Translations under genes and position numbers: made by a program
Shown: positions 26,034-32,100 of the stretch, in pieces
Layout of the letters: every line of letters begins with the position of its first letter
Position numbering within the stretch: position 1 is the stretch's first letter
Notes under the pieces: generated by a model
The model's input: the letters and a program-made list of their open reading frames with translations, nothing else
Told to the model about the DNA's origin: nothing
The model's database searches: none
Assembly: GCA_963966185.1 (NCBI GenBank)
Contig: CAWZYM010000001.1
Span: 124,001 to 188,000, forward strand
From: Rhabditoides inermis
Lineage: Eukaryota > Nematoda > Chromadorea > Rhabditida > Rhabditidae
Length of the DNA stretch: 64,000 bases
Reading direction: 5' to 3'

Positions 26034-26471
26034 TCAGTCGAAACGGAGATGCAGAGTATTGTTAACGCACGACTCACACATGACCAAAGGGATCACCACC
26101 TTGCCGTTCTCGTCACGCCGGATTTTGGGAGTTGCTGCTGCACTGTCCGAGCGGCACTTGCCGCACGCATAGAAGACGTGGAGGCAGCCGATGGAAAGAA
26201 TGTTCTTCCAGGAGGCGAAGCTCTTGGGCGGAGGACCGTCGGCGGCAGTCTGTAAATGAGCCATATCTCTCTCTCACTCTCTCACTCTCACTCTCTCTCT
26301 CTCTCTCACCCCTCTCCCACCCACCTTGAGTAGCCTGCGCTTGGGGAACGCTTGGCGACCTGAGGGCGCCTGGGTAGAAGATACGGAAGGGGGCGAGGGG
26401 ACGAGCACGCGATCAGCATCATAATAGTCAGTAGTCTCGGATCCATCCACGTTGTCGAGAGCGGGGCACAT
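26034..26471 (-). CDS. Candidate two-exon gene with paired CxxC motifs, copy 1
   Basis: On the minus strand exon 1 is 26471-26325 (49 codons from ATG). It ends AAG before GTGGGT, a plausible 5' splice site. Exon 2 is 26249-26034 (71 codons and stop) and follows CATTTACAG. Both borders are phase 0, so splicing gives one 120-residue frame. Exon 1 is acidic, then Ser/Pro-rich, then basic. Exon 2 has CGKC and, 30 residues on, CESC, with another Cys before each pair region, which suggests a zinc-binding fold or disulphides. I do not recognise the family. The 75 bp intron is mostly (GA)n on this strand and lacks a good polypyrimidine tract before its AG, which weakens the model. An in-frame stop lies upstream of the ATG. 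The alternative is an intronless exon 2 starting at ATG 26264 (76 codons). Confidence 0.4.
26265..26318 (+). repeat. (CT)n microsatellite in the candidate intron, copy 1
   Basis: This is a CT-rich run with CACT interruptions. It is complementary to the (GA)n tract at 25839-26018, so the two flank exon 2 as an inverted pair about 250 bp apart. Confidence 0.9.
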
Positions 26472-26544
26472 AATAGGCAGGAGCGGAGCGACAGTGTCAG
26501 ACCAGGCGGCCGGCTACCTTATTGTGGAGAATCACCATGCGTAG

Positions 26545-26691
26545 ATGATGGATAGAATGGTGGAGGCAGAGTTGATGAAGACACTCGCTATTGTGTTTGC
26601 TATCTCTACAGTTGTTCTGATCGTAGTAGCTGCTGTCTGTGCCTGTGTGCTCACCCACCTAGCAAATCGCCTCCAACGTCGTCGCCACTAG
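26545..26691 (+). CDS. Small single-membrane-span protein ORF (48 aa), copy 2
   Basis: This is the duplicate of the ORF at 25273-25419 at an offset of 1272 bp, with an identical coding sequence. The duplication starts only 22 bp before the ATG, so the upstream open stretch seen in copy 1 is absent here and is replaced by the end of copy 1. If the ORF ever depended on upstream exon sequence or a promoter, this copy has lost it. Confidence 0.3.
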   Translation: MMDRMVEAELMKTLAIVFAISTVVLIVVAAVCACVLTHLANRLQRRRH

Positions 26692-27055
26692 CACAGGTAC
26701 CACCACGTTGCCTACCCTACCCCATTCACTCCGTGCCTTATCAGCTGTTCTAATTTTGGATAACAATTTTAATATCTTAAGATGTTTTAAAAGTGTATTC
26801 TTATGTTTTCGACCAAGTCTTATTCTCTTCATTTCCAAGCATGTTATAAATAATCTCAATTAGTATACCCAGTTTTCCGTTATTTGCTGCGCTCAGCACC
26901 TTACTATCATTCATATCACTTTGTAGAAATCTAATATGACGCCTTATACGACCGCACATGTTGAACACTCTATTAGATATGACAGAATGGAAAAGATACT
27001 TGTTCCAGAAAAGTTTATCAAGAAAATGATTAGACAAAAACACGACATCAAACAA
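26659..27055 (-). pseudogene. Frame-broken remnant, copy 2
   Basis: This is the duplicate of 25387-25783 at an offset of 1272 bp. It has the same frame break, which therefore predates the duplication. One substitution (CTTAACATG to CTTAAGATG near 26780) changes a single residue in the basic helix. No sign of repair or selection is visible. Confidence 0.35.
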
Positions 27056-27110
27056 ACGCTAAAACGGCTCATAAACAAAGCACAAATATGATCACGATTA
27101 ACGATAAAAT

Positions 27111-27175
27111 AGAGAGAGGGAGCGTGAAAGAGAGTGAGAGGGGGAAGGGAGAGAGAAGAGGGAGAGAGAGAGAGT

Positions 27176-27217
<42 letters not shown>

Positions 27218-27249
27218 GAAAAAGTGTGTGAGAGGGAAAAAGTGTGTGA

Positions 27250-27297
<48 letters not shown>

Positions 27298-27300
27298 AAG
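27111..27300 (+). repeat. (GA)n/(GT)n microsatellite, copy 2
   Basis: This is the duplicate of 25839-26018. It is longer by 10 bp because of expanded GT and GA runs, as expected from slippage after duplication. Confidence 0.95.
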
Positions 27301-27315
27301 GACTATATGATGGGA

Positions 27316-27757
27316 TCAGTCGAAACGGAGATGCAGAGTATTGTTAACGCACGACTCACACATGACCAAAGGGATCACCACCTTGCCGTTCTCGTCACGC
27401 CGGATTTTGGGAGTTGCTGCTGCACTGTCCGAGCGGCACTTGCCGCACGCATAGAAGACGTGGAGGCAGCCGATGGAAAGAATGTTCTTCCAGGAGGCGA
27501 AGCTCTTGGGCGGAGGACCGTCGGCGGCAGTCTGTAAATGAGCCATATCTCTCTCTCACTCTCTCACTCTCACTCTCTCTCTCTCTCTCTCTCACCCCTC
27601 TCCCACCCACCTTGAGTAGCCTGCGCTTGGGGAACGCTTGGCGACCTGAGGGCGCCTGGGTAGAAGATACGGAAGGGGGCGAGGGGACGAGCACGCGATC
27701 AGCATCATAATAGTCAGTAGTCTCGGATCCATCCACGTTGTCGAGAGCGGGGCACAT
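27316..27757 (-). CDS. Candidate two-exon gene with paired CxxC motifs, copy 2
   Basis: This is the duplicate of 26034-26471. Exon 1 is 27757-27611 and exon 2 is 27531-27316, with the same phase 0 borders. The intron is 79 bp against 75 bp in copy 1; all growth is in the dinucleotide tract. Both exons look unchanged. Without splicing, the frame reads from exon 1 through the repeat and into exon 2 sequence in the wrong frame, so retention of the intron would give a different tail. Confidence 0.4.
27547..27604 (+). repeat. (CT)n microsatellite in the candidate intron, copy 2
   Basis: This is the duplicate of 26265-26318, four bases longer. It is again inverted relative to the preceding (GA)n tract at 27111-27300. 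Confidence 0.9.
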
Positions 27758-27818
27758 AATAGGCAGGAGCGGAGCGACAGTGTCAGACCAGGCGGCCGGC
27801 TACCTTATGTACTCTAGG

Positions 27819-27849
27819 CGGTGACCCCTCCCCTCCGTTGGGGTCACCG
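27819..27849 (+). other. Perfect 10 bp hairpin CGGTGACCCC/GGGGTCACCG
   Basis: The arms are 27819-27828 and 27840-27849, with an 11-base pyrimidine-rich loop. It begins 11 bp after the end of the 1.27 kb duplication. The arms contain GGTCA-type motifs like those repeated at 27904-27918 and 29046-29084. It could be the end of a small transposon or a protein binding palindrome. I see no transposase. Confidence 0.7.
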
Positions 27850-28022
27850 GCACGCTTTTGTTTAGGCGGACCACCTGGCACTAATTAGCGGGCCCGCCGA
27901 CCGAGGTCACCGAGGTCACGCCTCCCGGGGTTCAAAAATTCAAATCATTCACCACCTACTGTATTTGGCGCGCGGTCGTCTTGCTCTATTTACTTATTTA
28001 TTTTGTCTGTCTCATTTATAGC
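27850..28022. other. Spacer with TAATTAG and splice-acceptor-like tract
   Basis: It holds ACTAATTAG near 27880-27890, the AGGTCA pair listed separately, TTCAAAAATTCAAATC (27931-27946) and, at its end, a T-rich tract ending in AG at 28020-28021. No open frame of note was seen. Confidence 0.5.
27904..27918 (+). promoter_or_regulatory. AGGTCA direct repeat with 3 bp spacing (DR3)
   Basis: AGGTCA at 27904-27909 and 27913-27918 are separated by CCG. This is the arrangement recognised by some nuclear receptors. A triple version in opposite orientation lies at the other end of this segment (29061-29084). Function is not shown; the motifs could equally be part of a degenerate terminal inverted repeat. 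Confidence 0.4.
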
Positions 28023-28142
28023 ATGCCTCTTGTCGCAGTTAGTGAGTTTCCTGTAGAAGCTCGTTCCTCGCTGGCAAAGGTGCTGCAGCTGAGACAGATA
28101 GACATGTATCAGAGCACGAATAGAGCAGGTAGTAGAGAATAG
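28023..28142 (+). CDS. Short ORF or exon candidate (39 aa)
   Basis: ATG at 28023 follows directly on a polypyrimidine-like tract ending in ATTTATAG (AG at 28020-28021), a good 3' splice-site look-alike. The frame is a normal amphipathic mix (MPLVAVSEFPVEARSS at the start, then a Leu/Lys/Gln helix) and ends at TAG 28140-28142. A donor-like CAG/GTAGTA lies at 28126-28134, so this may be an internal exon from 28022 to 28128. The family is unknown. It may be a chance frame. Confidence 0.25.
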   Translation: MPLVAVSEFPVEARSSLAKVLQLRQIDMYQSTNRAGSRE

Positions 28143-28456
28143 TTAGATTAATAGAATAACTGGTAGACATTTAGACTCGTTGCTGGGTCCGATTCAAAGC
28201 ACTACTTCTATGGATAGTCTGATGGGCAGTAATAACCACCCAAACCTGCATATCTCACTGGATAGCGTATCTGTTCGAATAGAAGGATTCTATTACCCTT
28301 TTAATGATTTGCTTTTCTGGCTGGGATAAACTTTTGATTGAAACGCAATGATCGCATTATGGGGTTGGCTCTTTCGGATCGTGTGAATACATCGTTCGCT
28401 TCGCTCTCTCTGATTCACACTCTCCTCGCTCGCCCTTTCCGGTCGTAAAGGTAAGT
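28143..28456. other. Spacer with a 7 bp hairpin, an 8 bp inverted repeat and a donor-like site
   Basis: AATAGAA-GGA-TTCTATT forms a tight hairpin at 28278-28294. GTGTGAAT (28381-28388) and ATTCACAC (28413-28420) form a second inverted pair around a TCGCTTCGCTCTC-rich loop. A CCCTTTCCGGTCGTAAAG run ends at 28450 and is followed by GTAAGT (28451-28456), a consensus 5' splice site. The pyrimidine-rich stretch before it looks like a short first exon of a housekeeping gene. No transcription start can be proved from sequence. Confidence 0.45.
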
Positions 28457-28579
28457 ATGTCTGAGGCCAAGTGTGCTATTTTATTTAAAGATGTATTTGC
28501 AGTTTCGGATCTGCGATCAACGTTTCACACCGTGTTCGTGCCGTCTGCAGTAATTACGCCGATCAACTTCACTTCATAA
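28457..28579 (+). CDS. 40-codon ORF, start resembles RNA polymerase subunit RPB8 (RPABC3)
   Basis: ATG at 28457 has A at -3. Residues 7-19 read AILFKDVFAVSDL. The N-terminus of RPB8, a subunit shared by RNA polymerases I, II and III, has the same spacing of an Ile-Leu-Phe-acidic/basic-Asp-hydrophobic-Phe core followed by a Val-x-Asp-hydrophobic pair. After residue 20 the resemblance stops and the frame ends at TAA 28577-28579. If the match is real this is only the first exon or a processed fragment. RPB8 is normally about 150 residues. The match is 13 residues long and comes from memory, so chance is possible. The ATG directly follows a GTAAGT donor-like site, and two histone-type stem-loops lie 29 and 58 bp downstream of the stop. 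Confidence 0.3.
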   Translation: MSEAKCAILFKDVFAVSDLRSTFHTVFVPSAVITPINFTS

Positions 28580-28607
28580 GCTCCCTTCAACACCACTTGA
28601 ACCCAAC

Positions 28608-28623
28608 AGCTCTCTTTAGAGCT
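28608..28623 (+). promoter_or_regulatory. Histone-type 3' stem-loop, first of two
   Basis: The stem AGCTCT/AGAGCT (6 bp) encloses the 4-base loop CTTT, preceded by GAACCCAAC. Replication-dependent histone mRNAs end in a 6 bp stem with a 4-base U-rich loop, a CCAA-type 5' flank and an ACC(C)A 3' flank. The outer pair here is A-T where most histone stems have G-C, and the loop starts with C where T is usual. The 3' flank (TACTGAAC) is a poorer match than in the second loop. Confidence 0.45.
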
Positions 28624-28636
28624 TACTGAACCCAAC

Positions 28637-28652
28637 AGCCCTCTTCAGGGCT
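28637..28652 (+). promoter_or_regulatory. Histone-type 3' stem-loop, second of two
   Basis: The stem AGCCCT/AGGGCT (6 bp) encloses the loop CTTC, with 5' flank GAACCCAAC and 3' flank ACCCA. Stem length, loop length and both flanks match the histone mRNA 3' end signal bound by SLBP. The closing A-T pair is changed on both sides relative to the usual G-C, so pairing is kept. The two loops form a 29 bp tandem repeat. No histone coding sequence lies upstream in this window, so the signal is orphan. Confidence 0.55.
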
Positions 28653-28659
28653 ACCCATT

Positions 28660-28964
28660 TGTGAAACAAACTTTTGTGCTGATCACACATAAAACTGATT
28701 AGCACTTTGCATTGAGTGGAGTAAGCCTGTGGCGGTCGGATACAGAAAGAGAGAAGGACAGAGGAGAAGGAGAGAGGGGGAGAACATGGCGGCTCATTTC
28801 ATAAACTTTTGAGGATCCGCTTTCAACCCGCGAGCACAATTAGAGCGTGTGCGTGCATATCTCGCGCACTCATTAGCGGATTACTGCGCAACACGTGCGC
28901 ACCTGTTTAGCGCACTCGGATTCGCGCACTCAGGGACTCCCGCCAGTTGACCTCTGTAACCTCT
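28660..28964. other. Spacer with purine tract and three GCGCACTC repeats
   Basis: A GA-rich stretch runs over 28746-28783. A CpG-rich part follows with GCGCACTC at 28864-28871, 28910-28917 and 28924-28931. AACATGGCGGC at 28784-28794 has a good start context but its frame closes after seven codons. No gene is supported. Confidence 0.5.
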
Positions 28965-29159
28965 ACTAATTAAATTCAAAATCATGAATAGAAAAATCAG
29001 TGAACCGTAACCTAGGTCACTAGGTCATCTTGTCCCATCGCCCCGTGACCTCTGGTGGGGTGACCTCGGTGACCTCGGTGACCTTTAGACTAATTAAATT
29101 TGAAAATTGAATAGAAAATCAGTGACCCGTGAACGGGGTCAGTAGGTCAAATTGTCCCA
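28965..29159 (+). repeat. Degenerate 124 bp tandem repeat next to the right array
   Basis: ACTAATTAAATT...GAATAGAAAA(A)TCAGTGA...GTCA(C/G)TAGGTCA...TTGTCCCA occurs from 28965 and again from 29089. The copies differ by several substitutions and small indels, so this repeat is older than the others. The second copy contains TGACCC/GGGTCA as a small inverted pair near 29123-29142. Confidence 0.75.
29046..29084 (-). promoter_or_regulatory. AGGTCA array: three direct repeats with 3 bp spacing plus one more half-site
   Basis: On the minus strand AGGTCA lies at 29084-29079, 29075-29070 and 29066-29061, each 9 bp apart with CCG between, and again at 29051-29046. This mirrors the pair at 27904-27918 in the opposite orientation, each with a TAATTA site close by. 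It may be a nuclear-receptor-type binding cluster or the decayed terminal repeats of a small element. Confidence 0.45.
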
Positions 29160-32100
29160 AACAGCTCACCATTACTACTAGAAAGGATAAAGGTGATCAG
29201 TGAGTGAGAAAAGTTTCAAATTCCGAACACAGTCATGAATCTTTGATAAACTGGGCCTCTCCCGTTGGATCGACATCGATTGAGTGGATAGTATTTATGC
29301 ACTTCATTGCCCTGTTTTGATGTAGCGATTTCACACCCCTGTGGGGACGCATACTGTTTACCATTGTAAATGATCTCAAAAACTCTTTCTAGAACTTTGT
29401 TACCATACGGAGTGAAATTCGATACATGATGCTCATGCGAGTTAGCGAAACTAGAAAAAATGAGACTGTGGCGATCAACGCCCAGTCGACAAACTGCGAG
29501 AGAGAAAGGATAAAGGTGATCAGTGAGTGAGAAAAGTTTCAAATTCCGAACACAGTCATGAATCTTTGATAAACTGGGCCTCTCCCGTTGGATCAACATC
29601 GATTGAGTGGATAGTATACATGCACTTCATTGCCCTGTTTTAATGTAGCGATTTCACACCCCTGTGGGGACGCATACTGTTTACCATTGTAAATGATCTC
29701 AAAAACTCTTTCTAGAACTTTGTTACCATGCGGAGTGAAATTCGATACATGATGCTCATGCGAGTTAGCGAAACTAGAAAAAATGAGACTGTGGCGATCA
29801 ACGCCCAGTCGACAAACTGCGAGAGAGAAGGAATAAAGGTGATCAGTGAGTGAGAAAAGTTTAAAATTCCGAACACAGTCATGAATCTTTGATAAACTGG
29901 GCCTCTCCCGTTGGATCGACATCGATTGAGTGGATAGTATACATGCACTTCATTGCCCTGTTTTGATGTAGCGATTTCACACCCCTGTGGGGACGCATAC
30001 TGTTTACCATTGTAAATGATCTCAAAAACTCTTTCTAGAACTTTGTTACCATACGGAGTGAAATTCGATACATGATGCTCATGCGAGTTAGCGAAACTAG
30101 AAAAAATGAGACTGTGGCGATCAACGCCCAGTCGACAAACTGCGAGAGAGAAAGGATAAAGGTGATCAGTGAGTGAGAAAAATTTCAAATTCCGAACACA
30201 GTCATGAATCTTTGATAAACTGGGCCTCTCCCGTTGGATCGACATCGATTGAGTGGATAGTATACATGCACTTCATTGCCCTGTTTTGATGTAGCGATTT
30301 CACACCCCTGTGGGACGCATACTGTTTACCATTGTAAATGATCTCAAAAACTCTTTCTAGAACTTTGTTACCATACGGAGTGAAATTCGATACATGATGC
30401 TCATGCGAGTTAGCGAAACTAGAAAAAATGAGACTGTGGCGATCAACGCCCAGTCGACAAACTGCGAGAGAGAAGGAATAAAGGTGATCAGTGAGTGAGA
30501 AAAGTTTCAAATTCCGAACACAGTCATGAATCTTTGATAAACTGGGCCTCTCCCGTTGGATCGACATCGATTGAGTGGATAGTATTCATGCACTTCATTG
30601 CCCTGTTTTGATGTAGCGATTTCACACCCCTGAGGGGACGCTTACTGTTTACCATTGTAAATGATCTCAAAAACCCTTTCTAGAACTTTGTTACCATACG
30701 GAGTGAATTTCGATACATGATGCTCATGCGAGTTAGCGAAACTAGAAAAAAATGAGACTGTGGCGATCAACGCCCAGTCGACAAACTGCGAGAGAGAAAG
30801 AATAAAGGTGTTCAGTGAGTGAGAAAAGTTTCAAATTCCGAACACAGTCATGAATCTTTGATAAACTGGGCCTCTCCCGTTGGATCGACATCGATTGAGT
30901 GGATAGTATTTATGCACTTCATTGCCCTGTTTTGATGTAGCGATTTCACACCCATGTGGGGACGCATACTGTTTACCATTGTAAATGATCTCAAAAACTC
31001 TTTCTAGAACTTTGTTACCATACGGAGTGAAATTCGATACATGATGCTCATGCGAGTTAGCGAAACTAGAAAAAATGAGACTGTGGCGATCAACGCCCAG
31101 TCGACAAACTGCGAGAGAGAAAGAATAAAGGTGTTCAGTGAGTGAGAAAAGTTTCAAATTCCGAACACAGTCATGAATCTTTGATAAACTGGGCCTCTCC
31201 CGTTGGATCGACATCGATTGAGTGGATAGTATACATGCACTTCATTGCCCTGTTTTGATGTAGCGATTTCACACCCCTGTGGGGACGCATACTGTTTACC
31301 ATTGTAAATGATCTCAAAAACTCTTTCTAGAACTTTGTTACAATACGGAGTGAAATTCGATACATGATGCGCATGCGAGTTAGCGAAACTAGAAAAAAAA
31401 TGAGACTGTGGCTATCAACGCCCAGTCGACAAACTGCGAGAGAGAAAGAATAAAGGTGTTCAGTGAGTGAGAAAAGTTTCAAATTCCGAACACAGTCATG
31501 AATCTTTGATAAACTGGGCCTCTCCCGTTGGATCGACATCGATTGAGTGGATAGTATTTATGCACTTCATTGCCCTGTTTTGATGTAGCGATTTCACACC
31601 CATGTGGGGACGCATACTGTTTACCATTGTAAATGATCTCAAAAACTCTTTCTAGAACTTTGTTACAATACGGAGTGAAATTCGATACATGATGCGCATG
31701 CGAGTTAGCGAAACTAGAAAAAAATGAGACTGTGGCTATCAACGCCCAGTCGACAAACTGCGAGAGAGAAAGAATAAAGGTGTTCAGTGAGTGAGAAAAG
31801 TTTCAAATTCCGAACACAGTCATGAATCTTTGATAAACTGGGCCTCTCCCGTTGGATCGACATCGATTGAGTGGATAGTATTTATGCACTTCATTGCCCT
31901 GTTTTGATGTAGCGATTTCACACCCATGTGGGGACGCATACTGTTTACCATTGTAAATGATCTCAAAAACTCTTTCTAGAACTTTGTTACCATACGGAGT
32001 GAAATTCGATACATGATGCTCATGCGAGTTAGCGAAACTAGAAAAAATGAGACTGTGGCGATCAACGCCCAGTCGACAAACTGCGAGAGAGAAAGGATAA

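Larger units (their letters stand above)
25251..26522 (+). repeat. 1.27 kb tandem duplication inside the island, copy 1
   Basis: From TGTGGAGAATCACC at 25251 the sequence recurs at 26523. Copy 1 is 1272 bp. It contains the membrane-span ORF, a frame-broken minus-strand remnant, a (GA)n tract, the two-exon gene and a (CT)n tract. The unit ends in CGGCTACCTTAT, and the junction to copy 2 shows no clear microhomology. Confidence 0.95.
26523..27808 (+). repeat. 1.27 kb tandem duplication inside the island, copy 2
   Basis: It is 1286 bp long, 14 bp more than copy 1. The extra length lies in the (GT)n, (GA)n and (CT)n tracts. Outside them I found one substitution (CTTAACATG near 25507 in copy 1 against CTTAAGATG in copy 2). 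It is therefore a recent duplication. Copy 2 is followed by unique sequence GTACTCTAGG. Confidence 0.95.
24631..29180. other. Non-satellite island between the two arrays (4550 bp)
   Basis: Satellite text stops after GAGACTGT at 24630 and resumes at 29181 with GAAAGGATAAAGG in the same orientation. Compared with an intact monomer only 34 bp are missing between these points, so the two borders are almost in phase. This fits an insertion into a satellite monomer with a small deletion, or satellite growth around an older fragment. I see no target-site duplication. The contents are remnants of genes, microsatellites, an internal 1.27 kb duplication and a 1.37 kb tail with hairpins and candidate regulatory repeats. 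Confidence 0.9.

Noticed and set aside
25862..26255. Arg/Glu-rich plus-strand ORFs over the (GA)n tract
   Set aside because: They are translations of a microsatellite, and the part past 26034 is antisense to the better CxxC exon.
27414..27710. Plus-strand ORF with Leu-Ser repeats
   Set aside because: It is the antisense of the candidate two-exon gene plus the (CT)n tract.
28270..28300. tRNA B-box-like GTTCGAAT
   Set aside because: There are no matching T-stem arms, no A box at the right distance and no cloverleaf; the bases belong to a simple hairpin.
28600..28660. U7 snRNA or bacterial-type terminators for the two stem-loops
   Set aside because: There is no Sm site or the rest of a U7 RNA, and no T run after the stems. 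The flanks fit the histone 3' end signal better.
24631..29180. Ordinary transposon with target-site duplication
   Set aside because: I found no duplicated bases at the two satellite borders, no transposase or reverse transcriptase and no clear long terminal repeats.
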